Shown piece by piece: positions 11,581 through 24,320 of a stretch of DNA of 64,000 nt. A model generated the notes under the pieces. It ran no database searches. It saw only the letters and a list, made by a program, of their open reading frames with translations, and had not been told where the DNA came from. The DNA is from Miscanthus floridulus (Eukaryota; Streptophyta; Magnoliopsida; Poales; Poaceae): positions 31,479,720-31,543,719 of the forward strand of contig NC_089593.1 in NCBI RefSeq assembly GCF_019320115.1, given 5' to 3'. A program made the position numbers and the translations under genes. How positions within the stretch are numbered: the stretch's first letter is position 1; each line of letters begins with the position of its first letter.

Positions 11581-12638
11581 GGACTAGGTCTTAAACGGGC
11601 TCTGGTGGGCTCGGGTTGGGCCGGTCTGGGCTGGGCTGACCCGGACATGTGGCATGCTGTGACACAGCCACGTCACAACCTTTGGCCTCCACTGGGCTGT
11701 GGTCTATGGCTCGCGGTCCACGGTGGACGCATGCACCGGTCTACGGTTGGTTGCTGCTCCTTCCAGTGAACCGCGTCCACCCTTCTTCTCTCTCTCTGTG
11801 GTCCACGTGCGCTGGGTGCATGCGCATGTGGCCAGCGAGGGGAATTCCCCTACCTCCTCTCCCACTGTGCTTCCGCCAATGGTGAGTTCACTAGCGAGCT
11901 CCCATAGTAGCGCTGGTGTCCAATTGAGGAGGGGAAAAGCTCCCCCACGCCATGGCGACTGTGACGGTGGGGTCAAAGTGGCGGCCAAAGCTTCCTAGGG
12001 CCTTGGCCACGGTGATCGGTGGCTCGAGCATGACGGCGTACAGGGATGGCGCGGTGGCAGTGGCAAAAGCCGGACATGTGGTGCGCGTGAGCATCATGGT
12101 GCTCCAGCGGGCTCGTTAGGCAAGTCGAGGGGACTTCTAGAGCCTTCGGTGGCTTTGACCACGGTGGTGGCTTGATTTGGCCATGGCGGCGGTTCGGTGG
12201 TGAACGGCGTAGGCTCGCAGGAGCACTACAGGGCACCGATGGGGCAGTCTCGTCATGGTCGCGGATATGCATGTGGGTGCGAGTGTACCTAGAGGCTGGA
12301 GATGGCCTTGGCCTACGCGCTCCTGATGTGGAGCGCCATGGCCAACACAGTGAGGTCCGGCGGCGAGCAGGGGAAGGCCGGGGCTCACCTTTGGTGTCGT
12401 GGGAGATAGGGTGGTGATGCAGTGGCAGGTCACGGCCGTGTAGCTCTAGAAGCAGTGCAGTGTAGTGCAGCGTCGTGGCGTCGTCTCCTGCTCCAGTGGC
12501 TTCGGAGGTGTTCCGATGGTGCCTCCTTCCTCCTCCCTCTCCCTTCCTTCTTCCTCACCCTTCTCTGGATCAGGTGTGCAGTGGATGGCCACAAAGTGGC
12601 GGCGGGGCATTGAGAGAGCTCAGGGCACCTGGGACCGG

Positions 12639-12650
12639 GGCTTTATAGCC
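12639..12650 (-). promoter_or_regulatory. LTR TATA box candidate (element 2, left LTR)
   Basis: The minus strand reads GGCTATAAAGCC. The same box is present in the other LTR at 23361-23372, where it would drive the element. Confidence 0.55.
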
Positions 12651-13571
12651 AAAGCTCGACCATGGAGCTTGGTGAACGGCGGATGGGGATCAAGGGCGAT
12701 CGGAGGCGCGTGCTTGCATCCAACGGCCCACGCGTGGTTGCATGGGCGCAGCCCCAAGGGGACAAGGCCGTGCCCCGGGCGGACCCCTTGGCCTGCCCCT
12801 GCCATCGCTGTCGGCCTCCGGTCGCGCGGCGGTTGAGGCGTGGGGGAAGACGACACTGTGGCGGGGGTGCGGCTGACATGCGGGGCCAAGTGGCAGCGGC
12901 AGCAAGGGAAAGCGGGGAGGCGCGCGGGCGTGGGCAACGCGCGCTGGGCTGCTTGCTGGGCTGGCCATGCAAGTTGGGCCGGCCTGCTGCTGCGCGCGCA
13001 GGCGGGGCTGCTTGCTGGGCTGCTGCGCACTGGTGGGCCGAGAGGCTTCTTCTTCTTTTCTTTTCCCTTTTTCTATTTTCTTTTTCTTCTCCTTTGGTTG
13101 AATTCAAATTTGGTTTGAAATTCGAATTCCAAATTGGTGCACCATCATTGGGGTTTTAGATATGAGGCCCACCACATTAGGAATTTATTTAGCTATTTTG
13201 TATAACAACATAGGTGTAGTTTTGTTATATACAAATGGAAATAGTTCTCTTTTTAAACATTTATCCTTTGGTTTGAATAATAATTACTTTATGGTGTGTT
13301 TCTTTAAAGGAGTTTTTAGGCATTACATAAAACAGATGAAAATCCAAATCACCATTTTAGTTAACAATGTATGCAACACTTTATTTGTTGGAAATTAAAT
13401 AAACATAACTAACTAATGACATGCCATGCTTATGTGTTGACTTGGGTTGGGGTTATACCTAATGCATCTCTTAGGTTGGGTTTCGATACATGACACTCAT
13501 CAACACATGGGAGTTTTTGAGAAAAATTTTGTAGTTGGTATTTTTGGTGTATGGATTTTTGGGTTGTTATA

Positions 13572-13590
13572 GTCCTACCCCCTTAACAGA
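13572..13590 (-). other. polypurine tract of element 2
   Basis: On the minus strand the sequence just upstream of the 3' LTR reads TTAAGGGGGTAGGAC, a normal plus-strand priming purine tract. It directly abuts the LTR end at 13571. Confidence 0.75.
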
Positions 13591-13605
13591 ATCTCGTCCC
13601 CGAGA

Positions 13606-16600
13606 TTAAAGCGTAACGTACTCTTCGAAAAGATAAGGATAGTGTAGCCAGAGATCAGACTCTTTCTCCCATGTTGCTTCTCTCTCTGTGTGATTGCTCC
13701 ATTGGATCTTGCACATAGGAATAGTCTTGCTTCGGGTCTCTTTGGTATCTCTGCCCAGAATTCTGATAGGATGTTCTTTATACTCAAGTGTATTTTGAAT
13801 GTCAAGTGTACCAGTCAAGATTACTTTATCGGGCACTCTCAAACACTTGTGTAGCTGTGAGACATGGAATACAGGATGTACACCCATCAATTCCTCAGGT
13901 AGCTCAAGTTTGTAGGCGAGCTTCCCAATCCTCTTGCAAATCTTGTATGGGCCAATAAATCTAGGGGCAAGCTTTCCTTTCACATGGAATCTGACAGTTC
14001 CACGTAGTGGGGATACCTTGAGATAGACGAAATCTCCCACATTGAACTCAAGTTCTCTTCTCCTTTTGTCAGCATAACTCTTGTATCGACTTTGAGCAAT
14101 TCTCAAATTCTCCTTTACTTGCGCAACTCCTTCTTCTGCATCTTGAATCTTAGCGGAGTCAAAGAATGATCTTTCTCCCAGTTGGGACCACATCAAAGGT
14201 GTCTTACAAGGTCTGCCATATAGAGCTTCAAATGGTGACATCTTGATACTGGCTTGGTAGCTGTTGTTGTAAGAGAACTCTGCATAGGGTAGGCATTTCT
14301 CCCAATCAGAGCCATAATTTAGTACACTAGCACGAAGCATGTCTTCTAAAATCTGATTTACTTGTTCTATCTGTCCATCTGTCTGTGGGTGGTAAGCGGT
14401 ACTGAAATCAAGTTTGGTTCCAATGGACTTGTGCAGAGCTTCCCAGAATCAGGACACAAACTGAGGACCACGATCAGATACAATACTAGAGGGGGCTCCA
14501 TGTAGTCTGAGAATATGCTCAACATATAGATTTGCTAATTTTTCAGCATTGGTCTTGGTCTTAACTGGTACGAAGTGAGCAATCTTGGTCAAATGATCAA
14601 CAATCACCCAGATGGAATCATTGCCTTTCTATGAACGGGGCAATCCAACTATGAAATCCATGGATATGCTCTCCCACTTCCACTCGGGAACGTCAAGAGG
14701 CTTTAGCAATCCTGCAGGCCTTTGATGTTCAGCCTTGACTCTGTTGCAGGTGTCACAACATGCCACATGTCCTGCAATGTCTATCTTCATGCCCTTCCAC
14801 CAGAAGTGTTTCTTCAAGTCTTGGTACATCTTTGAACCTCCAGGGTGAATACAGTACTTGGAATCATGAGCTTCTGACATAATTTCCTCTTGTAGTACCG
14901 GGTCAGATGGAACACTGATTCTATTCTTGAACCAGATGGTTTGTTGTTCATCTTCCTGGTGGTTGGTCTTGTAGCCTAGTTTCATTAGACCATGGAGATA
15001 TTCGATCTCTTCACAACTTTTCTGAGCTTGATGGATACGATCTGTGAGATCATACTGTATGCGGAGCTCATTCAACAAGCCATGCGGTAGTATCTCAAGT
15101 TGGAAATCAGCAATCTCTTCCTTGAGCTCAGGTGGTACGGATTCAATGATCAAAGTGTGACAGTAACTCTTGCTACTAAGTGCATTTGCGACTACATTAG
15201 CTTTTCCCGGATGATAGTGAATTTCCAGGTCATAATCCTTGATCAACTCTAGCCATCGGCGTTGCCTCATATTTAGATCTTCCTGAGTGAAAAAGTACTT
15301 CAAGCTCTTGTGATCCGTATAGATATCACACTTGTTGCCTATCAAGTAGTGTCTCTAGATCTTCAAGGCATGCACAACTGCTGCTAACTCAAGATCATGG
15401 GTTGGATAACGATTCTCATGTTCTTTCAACTATCGAGACTCATATGCTATCACTCTCCCATCTTGCATTAGTACACAACCAAGTCCTTGACGGGATGCAT
15501 CACAATAGACTACGAAATCTTTACTGATATCAGGCAATGCTAGCACAGGAGTTGTGGTAAGCTTTTGTTTCAATTTCTGGAAGCTTTGTTCGCACGTGGG
15601 TGTCCATTCAAACTCCTTAGTCTTCTTCAGAAGGTTGGTCATTGGACAGGCTATCTTGGAGAAGTTTTCGATGAATCGGCGATAATATCCAGCCAATCCC
15701 AAGAAACTTCTGATTTCTGTCACATTACGGGGTTGATCCCACTCTTTCACAGCTTCAATCTTGGCTGGGTCAACTGCGACACCTTCAGCTGATAGTACAT
15801 GGCCTAGGAAGGCAACTTCCTGTAGCCAAAATTCGCATTTGCTGAACTTTGCGTAGAGCTGATGTTGGGCTAGTTTCTCAAGTACGGTTCTCAGATGATG
15901 TTCGTGTTCTTCAGCGGTGTGTGAATAGACAATGATGTCATCAATGAATACTACCACAAACTTATCTAGTTCAATCATGAAAACCTTATTCATCATGTTC
16001 ATGAAGTATGCTGGAGCATTCGTGAGTCCAAAGGACACCACAGTGAACTCAAACTGTCCATACCTAGTCACGAAAGCTGTCTTCGGGATGTCACTCTCTC
16101 GAATCTTCATCTGATGATAGCCGGATCTGAGATCAATCTTGGAGAAATACTTGGCACCTCGAAGCTAATCAAGCAGATCATCAATCCTTGGTAGGGGGTA
16201 CTTGTTCTTGATGGTGACTGCGTTCAAGTTTCGGTAATCAATGCACATTCTCATTGAGCCATCCTTCTTCTTAACAAACAAAACAAGGGATCCCCAGGGT
16301 GAAGCACTAGGTCTGATATATCCCTTTGAGATGAGCTCATCAAGCTATTTCTTGAGGTTGACCAGTTCATCAACTGACATGCGATAGGGTCTCTTGGCAA
16401 TGGGTCCTGTTCCCGGCAAAAGATCAATGATGAACTCTACATCACGGTCTGGTGGCATACCCGGTAATTCTTCAGGGAATACATCAGGATAGTCTCTGAC
16501 CACAGGCACATCATGAACTGTCTTCTCTTTCTGCGATTCTGAACTCGCTTTAAGGGCACACAAGATAGAGGTGGACTTTCTGGACTGGGGTTCACATCTA

Positions 16601-18042
16601 ATGACTTGGCCTGATGGGTGGGTCACTTGGACATATCTAGGTGAACATGATATGATACCTCGGTGAATGGTTAACCAATCCATACCTAAGATGACATCTA
16701 GGTTTGTGGAAGGTAACAGGGTTAGGTTGGCTTTAAAGATAAGACCCTCAATGGTAAGACTCCCTCCCTTACAGATGTGGGTGCACTTTAGGTCTCCTAA
16801 AGGGGAACTGGTAATGATAGGCTTTTCACGTGGGGTTACAGGCAGGTCATGCTCTCGTGCAAACTTGGATGATATGTAAGAACAAGTTGCTCCAGAGTCA
16901 AATAGAACTGATGTAGTATTGCCATTAACTAAAAACATACCGTACACAACATCAGGAGCAGCCTGTGCTTCCTTGGCATCCAGATGGTTGAGACGTCCAT
17001 GGGTAGCAGATCCCTTGAACTAAGACTTCTGAGTAGCTGAGTTCTGTGGGCACTCAGCGACTTTGTGACCTGGTTGGCCACAAGCAAAGCAGGTGAAAGG
17101 CGTACCGCATATAGGGGTTGGCACGGGTGCCTTCTAGTTTCTAGTGCTTGGTGCAGAGCGGTTCTGTGCTGGGTGTTCATTCACCGAGCGGGAACGGTTG
17201 AAATGGTCCTGAGTGTTGCGGTCCTGAGCATAACGGTCCCGGGTGTAATGATCCTGAGCAGGGCGGGAGTATTTGGCAGTGTAGCCTCCACTACCCCTAC
17301 TCGATCTAGGGTTGTCATCCCTATTGTGGCGAGAGCGTTCCCTGGATGGTGCATCTCTGTGGAACCTCTTGCGATCATGACCATGGAAGGACTCCTTAGG
17401 CTTACGCTTCCTCTCCCTGTACTCCTCTCCAGCTTCAGCATGATCCTTCTCGATCTAGATGCAGCGATCCACCAGAGCATGCAACGTGTTGCTCTCAATA
17501 CCGCCAAACTTCAGCTTGATGTGCGGGTTAAGTCCCTTGTAGTAATAGTACAGCTTTTCCTTCTCAGAGTTCACAACATAGGAAGGTGCATAGTGAAGAA
17601 GATTGGTGAAACGAGTAGTGTACTTAGTCACCCTGTCCTTTCCCATCTTGATATTGCAGAACTCCTCAGCTTTGGCCTCCATGATACCCTTGGGAATGTG
17701 ATACTCAATGAATGCTTCGGTGAACTCATCCCACGAGATGTTAGCAGGGTCCTCATGGGAATCACTGAAACTGTCCCACCAGGCGCGTGCTGCACCTGTG
17801 AGCTAGTGTGCGGCTGCTCCAACACACTCATCGTCGGTGAAAGTAGTGAGGTCAAGCTTCTTCTCCATCTCCTTGAGCCAGTCATTAGCTACAAGTGGGT
17901 CAGGGTCAGTGCCATCATAGGTAGGTGGCCTTAGCTTCAGGAAATCCTTCTAGCTTCCTTTGGAAGTCATTCTGCTGACCTCCCTGGCGATAGGTTTGCT
18001 CCTGTTAACCAGAGCTACAAGAAGTTGGGTCTGTTGTGCCAT
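13606..18042 (-). pseudogene. element 2 gag-pol polyprotein (chromovirus)
   Basis: A single minus-strand frame runs from at least the codon at 18042 to 13606 with no frameshift. Order of domains: gag (WWDSFSD and YYKGLNPHIK regions); zinc knuckle CFACGQPGHKVAEC at about 17050-17090; protease with active site LFDSGATCSY and VILGMDWL; reverse transcriptase with FIDDIIVYS; RNase H with [10 protein letters not shown]; integrase with H-H-C-C finger (HPGGSK...CDTCNRVK), DRGPQF and the TDGQIEQVN glutamate; and a chromodomain-like tail ending EATWEKE...FEEYVTL. Eleven in-frame stops occur: TAG at 17952, 17805, 17457, 17136, 17022, 16347, 16167, 15432, 15357 and 14631, and TGA at 14451 (codon first bases). 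The last RNase H aspartate is Asn (VVANAL). The upstream start of gag is unclear, being Pro-rich around 18060-18190. Confidence 0.92.
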
Positions 18043-18569
18043 CACTTCTGCCAGGTTTCGGTGGTGGTGGCGGAGGAAGGTTCTCCTCAGGCGGCGGGGT
18101 ATTCTCTAGGTTGAAGGGTATCCCTCCACGTCCACGGCCATGGCCACGGCCACAGGCCACGGTTGTTGCCACCACGCCCCCCATTTGGTTCAACTGGTTC
18201 AGGGGTGAGGCGCACGTCCACGGTTCATTAGGCGATTAGATCGGCGATTCGGCATCTACAACACGGATCATAGAGAATTTAGTGCTTGTGCCATAAGTGC
18301 TTATAATTCAATATGATTACATGATTTTGATGATTTAAAGAAAAACATTTATACTATCCAACACTCATTACAAAGAAGCAATAAGATCCATAAGATGCAA
18401 TAAGATCCAAAACATTCATTACATGGGTTTTATTACATAGCATCATCTCCAGTAGCTACACTTGAAGACGTGCAAGAATTCGTACTACGCATAATGTCTC
18501 ATAATACATCTCATAAGGGGTACATCATGGGGTACAACTTACAGAAGCTACTGACATGACTCATGACCA
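18043..18569 (-). other. gag leader region of element 2
   Basis: The part at 18043-18190 encodes Gly/Arg- and Pro-rich sequence in two frames, probably the start of gag. The part at 18240-18569 is AT-rich with no recognisable coding signal. It separates the upstream ORF from gag. Confidence 0.5.
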
Positions 18570-19812
18570 CGCAGGGTCATTCTACTCTAACTCGTACACC
18601 ACAGCTGGGATACGACTATTCTCGATCTCGATCTCCTCATCAGACTTGTGAAGTCGGGACACGTACTTCAAGGCCTCGGCGAGCTCCTCAGTAGGCTTGG
18701 CTACTAGGTAAGGTAGGGCAGGAGTCTAGGTTAAGGCGAGTCAGGGCTAACTCAAACTCCTCTATCCTAGGCTTCGTCTTGCTACGAATCTCCTTGGGTA
18801 GCTGATCCCACATTCCCTTCATCTCCCTAAGGCGCTTCCTGTCAGACTTCTGCCAAGCCTGCCATGTCCTCTCACACTTGTCCTGTAGGTACTCGGTCTG
18901 CCTGAGTGCCTCGATCAGGTGACCCTGGTTGCGAACGACCTTCTTCCTGAACTCCTCTAGCTCTTGAGTCATGGTCTTGTTCTGAGATTGGATTTTCAGC
19001 ATATCAATCCCCTTGGATCTCTCTCTGTCTCCTCTGCGGTTGAACTCGGCCTTCTTGCCGTCCAACTCTCTCTGCAACTCCAAGACCTTGCTGTCGAGGT
19101 AGCAGTTCCTGTTGCCTAGGTCGGCAGCTTTGTCTTGTAAGTCTACGACCTTGGTTCTGTGGACTTCTTCACGACGGTTGAGCTCGTCCTGTAGCTTGGC
19201 AACTGTCTCAAGTAGACTAGCTTGCTCCTGTGCTCCCTGCGTGTCTCGCTCCTAGTACTCCCACAGAAGGGACTGGTCCTGACGTCTCCTCTGCTCTAGC
19301 TAGGTCACGTACCTGTCCTGCTCCAGTAGGTGAATAGCTGAGACACGAAGGCATCTGTCCTCCTCGGCAAAGATAACTCTACCAGCTACGAAGCTCTGCT
19401 CACTAGGGGTAAGGCTGAGGTCGAGGGCCTAGGGAAGTAGATGGAACTCTATCGTCTTCAGGTGCTCGTAGTGGTCCCTCATCACTTTGCGAAGTGCCTT
19501 GTGTGAGATAGCTTGCAGTCCCTCCTCGACTGTGTCCTCTATAGTCAACTTGGTGAAAGCTAGGATAGAAGGTAAGGTAGTGCTAGCTGGGAACATGACT
19601 GAGGTCATAATCAGTCCTTCGATTCCTCCTTCCTGAGCTGGCTTCCCGGTGCAGGTGACCTTGACAAGCTCGTCGGGGACACCTAACGTGACGAGAACTC
19701 GGCAGAGGGTCTGTGCAAAACCCCCAAGCTCACGTAGGTCGAAGGTAAGCTTGGCATGGTCCAGGGGTAGCGGTCCTAGAGGCGGCCAGTCGACGTTCAT
19801 TACCATCTGCAT
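18570..19812 (-). pseudogene. extra sense-strand coiled-coil ORF upstream of gag in element 2
   Basis: An additional ORF lies between the 5' LTR primer site and gag on the same strand. One frame runs from ATG at 19812 to 18688 (374 codons), broken only by TAG stops at 19431, 19302 and 19254. After a small shift it continues to about 18570 (EELAEALKYVSRLHKSD). The first about 125 residues look globular (VDWPPLGPLPLDHAKLTFDL). The rest is a long coiled coil (KLQDELNRREEVHRTKVVDL; REMKGMWDQLPKEIRSK). I do not recognise a domain. It is not a typical chromovirus component. Extra ORFs in plant LTR retrotransposons are known as a class, but I cannot assign this one. The clean frame suggests it was under coding constraint before the element died. 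Confidence 0.7.
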
Positions 19813-19956
19813 GTTTTAAGGAACATGTGTTAGTAGGTCAATAATAGATAAGCCATGCATAAAAGTAAATGCAGGGTCGGTATATAACCGAAAGAAGGGC
19901 TGTTCACGTCCTATTCCATCGTCCATTTCTAAGGGTTTCGTCCTATGGTCAAGTAT

Positions 19957-19969
19957 GGCTCTGATACCA
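19957..19969 (-). other. primer-binding site of element 2 (initiator Met tRNA)
   Basis: The minus strand reads TGGTATCAGAGCC, the standard plant initiator-Met tRNA complement, two bases inside the 5' LTR (19972-24315). Confidence 0.92.
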
Positions 19970-21889
19970 ACTAAAGCGACCTGATTTCCGCGAAGGGAAA
20001 TCCACAGAGTCGAAGTGTAATAAGACCTTTGTAGATCATATTACCCAAATTCTAGTCGAATATCGCATCCATACAACGATAAAATCAGAGTACAAATAGT
20101 GCGGAATTACATAAATTATTACATCGCCGCATTGGCGGAATCAAAGTAGCATTCATCCAGAATAGGTTTAAGATAAGATCGCCAAACTCGAGCGTAGGCA
20201 TGAACCCCTCAACCATCAAACTCCTCGGAGCTATACTCCTCAGCAGAACCTGTGTGCCAAAATTTATCAGTACGATTTGTACTGGCCACTCCCACCCTAT
20301 GAGCATTGCTTTGTGGAAATTGGATGCAAGTTGGATATAATCAAAAGGGACCTATAAGGCTAGGGTTTCCTATGCAATAGCATATCAAGTATAAAATAAT
20401 AGTTGGTCAAGTTTTAACACCATTCCCACACACATTCCACCCTAGTTCCATACAGAGCTAGGTCTCGATCCTGGGATCGATTTACCACTATCTCCACACC
20501 ATCATCATACCATCGCTCAGTCAACAGGCCAACTCCCTCTCGGCACTGTCTCAAGGCCCGTAGCCCATGGCTATGACCGACACTCTCTCATGGGGGAAGA
20601 AGAGAAGGACTCATCTCATTATCTAGTTAAAGCGAAACCCAAGAAAGGTCCATAGCCAACAAGTCAGCACATGTATCGATCGATCAACCATACACTCTGC
20701 AGATTTTTTACATAACCACAAGATCCGCCTTCCTCGCTGACCATCGTCAACTAGGCTGATTCCGGCCGCTTGCTAGCCTAGGATAATGCCACCCTACCAT
20801 TCAGCCCTAGTACACCCCAAGTCTAGTCTGGGGTGGCTGAAATTGTGAGTCATGAGCCGGGTCCACAAGGTCTCCATGAAGTCTCGGAAGGGTGTGGGGG
20901 AATCCTCCGTGCCCCGTACCTCCTTACACTGTCCGCTTAACCTAGCAGTAGTGGCAATATCCTACCAAGTAGTCCGGCCGTCCCGCACCATATAGGGCGA
21001 GTGGTATGTAAGGCTTCCCAGTGAATCTGAGTACTAGTAAGTCCTTAGGGACGACAAAGCCAGAATGTCTTCATCAGGGTTTCCATTTACCGTGCCACCA
21101 CAGCACCTCCACCCTGGGCTCCTCCCATCACAGGTTCACACCTAGGACCACCTCATATACCCTTTACCCACCACAGGTATCCATTTCTAGGGGTGCCTAG
21201 GTAGCACCACACGGCAAGACTTGCCCCAGGCTCATCGTATACTCCAACTTGGTCGACACAACCCTCACCCTCCACACACCCAAGTCACACACGCAACACT
21301 CTTCCCATAGTCCAGATAGCACCAGTTTCCACCACGCATGTAGTACAAGCGTAGTAGAAGTATAAGTAATGAAATATATAGTAGTAAGCGTGTGTCTAGC
21401 CTAACAGCAGGGTATGCAGGGGTAAGGTTGCGTCAAGGTAAAGGCCTTCAAGTAAGCATACTACCATGCAAGTCCTATCATAATATGACTCTAGTAGTAA
21501 GTAAAGCAATAGCAGTTCTATATTAGCCATGCGTAATAGGTGCTACGAGATTGGGTGGGATGTGGCACCTTCAGTGTAGTCGTCTCCATACTCCTCATGG
21601 TACTCACGATCCTTGTCCATCTGGTTCTCCTCCGAGTCTACAACGATCGTATTATAGTCGCATTAGCGACGTCTATAGAATAGCACAAAGAAGCAATGAA
21701 AATTCAAAAGAGCCAAATACACTCAAACATGGGTTCATTGCGTAAAGCTCGATTTTAGATGAATTTTGGTCCTGGTTTCATATTTTTCCGAGGTCGTATG
21801 AATTAGTTATGAATTTCTGAAGTTTAAATCATTTCTAAAAATGGAAAAGGCCTAATTAATCCTGGGCTGACACGTGTCACGCTGTGACT

Positions 21890-22300
21890 GGTCCACGTGG
21901 CATGCTGACGTCTGCATGACATCAATGGCTCGGCTCTGAGCTGACAAGTGGGGGGTCCTGCTGACGTCATCATGATGTCATCAATGTCATCAGTCTGACA
22001 GGTGGACCAGGGGCTCTTGGGTCACTGACATGTGGGTCCAGTCAAAGTCAACATCAAGTCAACGGGTGAGTCAACAGTCAACGGATCAGGGTCACTGACG
22101 TGTGGGGCCAGTGTTGCTGACGTCAGCAGCTGATGTCATCGTGACATCAGCATGACGTCACCCCGGCTGTTGGCTTCTGACATGTGGGTCCCGCGTGATG
22201 TCAGCATGACGTTACCATCTGACATGTGGGTCCAGAGTGTCTGTGCCACTAACATGTGGGGCCAGGTCAACGGTCAACATTGATCGGTCAACGGTCAACT
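21890..22300. promoter_or_regulatory. TGACG and W-box cluster, second LTR copy
   Basis: Same arrangement as in the other LTR, with TGACGTC/TGATGTC decay at several boxes and only about four GTCAA units at 22266-22300. The transitions look like CpG loss. Confidence 0.45.
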
Positions 22301-23360
22301 CGGACTGGGTCTCAAACGGGCTCTGGTGGGCTCGGGTTGGGCCGGTCTGGGCCGGGCTGACCCGGACACATGGCATGCTGTGACGTAGCCACGTCACAAC
22401 CTTGGGCCTCCACTGGGCTGTGGTCTACGGCTCGCGGTCCACGGTGGACGCATGCGCCGATCTACGGTGGGCTGCTTCTCCTTCCAGTGAACTGCGTCCA
22501 CCCTTCTTCTCTCTCTCTGTGGTCCACGTGCGCCGGGTGCATGCGCATGTGGCCAGCGAGGGAATTCCCCTGCCTCCTCTCCCGCCATGCTTCCGCCAGT
22601 GGTGAGTTCACTGGCGAGCTCCCATAGCAACACTGGTGTCCAATTGAGGAGGGGAAAAGCTCCCCCACGCCATGGCGACTGCGATGGTGGGGTCAAAGTG
22701 GCGGCCAAAGCTTCCTAGGGCCTTGGCCACGGTGATCGGTGGCTCGAGCATGACGGCGTACAGGGATGGCATGGTAGCAGCGGCAAAAGACGGACATGTG
22801 GTGCGCGTGAGCATCATGGTGCTCCAGCGGGCTCGTCGGGCAAGTCGAGGGGACTTCTAGAGCCTCCGGTGGCTTTGGCCACGGTGGTGGCTTGATTTGG
22901 CCATGAAGGCGGTCCAGTGGTGAACGACGCAGGCTCCTAGGAGCACTACGGGGCGCCGATGGGGTGGTCTCATCATGGTCGTAGATGTGCACGTGGGTGC
23001 GAGTGTACCCAGAGGCCGGAGATGGCCTTGGCCTACGCGCTCCCGATGTGGAGCGCCATGGCCGACACAGTGAGGTCCGGAGGCGAGCAGGGGAAGCCGG
23101 GGCTCACCTTTGGTGTCGTGGGAGATAGGGTGGTGATGCAGTGGCGAGTCGTGGCCGTGTAGCTCTGGAAGCAGTGCAGTGTAGTGCAGCGTCGTGGCGT
23201 CGTCTCCTGCTCTGGCGGCTTCGGAGGTGTTCCGATGGCGCCTCCTTCTTCCTCCTCCCTCTCCCTTCCTTCTTCCTCGCCCTTCTCTAGCTCGGGTGTG
23301 TAGTGGATGGCCACAAAGTGGCGGCAGGGCGTTGAGAGAGCTCAGGGCACCCGGGGCCGG

Positions 23361-23372
23361 GGCTTTATAGCC
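23361..23372 (-). promoter_or_regulatory. 5' LTR TATA box candidate (element 2)
   Basis: The minus strand reads GGCTATAAAGCC, followed downstream by a C/T-rich leader. It lies about 950 bp inside the LTR, giving a plausible U3 length. Confidence 0.55.
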
Positions 23373-24315
23373 GAAGCTCGGCCATGGAGCTCGATGAACG
23401 GCGGATGGGGATCAAGGGTGATTGGAGGCGTGTGCTTGCATCCAACGGCCCGTGCATGGTTGCATGGGCGCGGCGCCAAGGGGACAAGGCCATGCCCCGG
23501 GCGTGACCCCCTGGCCTGCCCCTACCATCGCTATCGGCCTCCGGTCGCGCGGTGGTTGAGGCATGGGGGAAGACGACACTAGTGGCGAAGGGTGCGGCTG
23601 ACATGCGGGGCCAAGTGGCAGCGGCAGCAAGGGAAAGCGGGGAGGCGCACGTGGCGTGGGCGACGCACGCTAGGCTGCTTGCTGGGCTGGCCGTGCGAGT
23701 TGGGCCGGCCTGCTGCTGCACGCGCAGGCGGGGCTGCTTGCTGGGCTGCTGCGCGCTGGCGGGCCGAGAGGCTTCTTCTTCTTTTCTTTTTCCTTTTTCT
23801 GTTTTCTTTTTCTTCTCCTTTGGTTGAATTCAAATTTGGTTTGAAATTTGAATTCCAAATTGGTGCACCATATTCATTGGGGTTTTAGATATGAGGCCCA
23901 CCACATTCTTTTATATATATTAGGAATTTATTTAGCTATTTTGTATAAGCAACATAGGTGTAGTTTTGTTATATACAGATGGAAATAGTTCTCTTTTTAA
24001 ACATTTATCCTTTGGTTTGAATAATAATTACTTTATGGTGTGTTTCTTTAAAGGAGTTTTTAGACATTACATAAAACAGATGAAAATCCAAATCACCATT
24101 TTAGTTAACAATGTATGCAACACTTTATTTGTTGGAAATTAAATAAACATAACTAACAAATGACATGCCATGCTTATGTGTTGACTTGGGTTGGGGTTAT
24201 ACCTAATGCATCTCTTAGGTTGGGTTTCTATACATGACACTCATCAACACATGGGAGTTTTTGAGAAAAATTTTGTAGTTGGTATTTTTGGTGTATGGAT
24301 TTTTGGGTTGTTACA

Positions 24316-24320
24316 GGGTG
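24316..24320. repeat. target-site duplication of element 2 (GGGTG), right
   Basis: GGGTG directly after LTR end TTGTTACA, identical to 9209-9213. Confidence 0.9.

Larger units (their letters stand above)
9214..13571 (-). repeat. element 2 left LTR (3' LTR in sense direction)
   Basis: The LTR is 4358 bp. It runs from TGAAGCGACC to TTGTTATA; the mate ends TTGTTACA. It matches 19972-24315 almost throughout, with scattered substitutions and small indels, including an extra W-box-rich stretch at 11521-11580 and a missing TTTATATATAT-type insert near 13185. The zone at 11600-13030 is GC-rich, and both ends are AT-rich. Confidence 0.95.
9214..24315 (-). mobile_element. element 2: Tekay/Del-like chromovirus with giant LTRs
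   Basis: This is a complete but dead Ty3/Gypsy element of about 15.1 kb on the minus strand, nested in element 1 gag. It has LTRs of 4358 bp and 4344 bp, a perfect 5-bp target duplication GGGTG, an initiator-Met primer site next to the right LTR, and a purine tract GGGGGTAGGAC next to the left LTR. One gag-protease-RT-RNase H-integrase frame ends in a chromodomain-like tail. A coiled-coil ORF lies between the 5' LTR and gag. The domain order and tail place it among chromoviruses. The very long LTRs favour the Tekay/Del group (inference). Confidence 0.9.
19972..24315 (-). repeat. element 2 right LTR (5' LTR in sense direction)
   Basis: The LTR is 4344 bp. Its plus-strand start is TAAAGCGACC, with TG changed to TA, and its end is TTGTTACA. 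It is a near-copy of 9214-13571, and GGGTG follows at 24316. No coding domain lies inside. Confidence 0.95.

Noticed and set aside
12420..13160. Several overlapping frames in GC-rich DNA, including a 165-codon one
   Set aside because: They lie in an LTR, occur in most phases on both strands, and the equivalent frames in the other LTR differ. GC richness keeps them open.
17065..17934. Longest plus-strand open frame (289 codons)
   Set aside because: It is the mirror of the element 2 gag frame on the minus strand, which has a zinc knuckle and known gag motifs; the plus frame has none.
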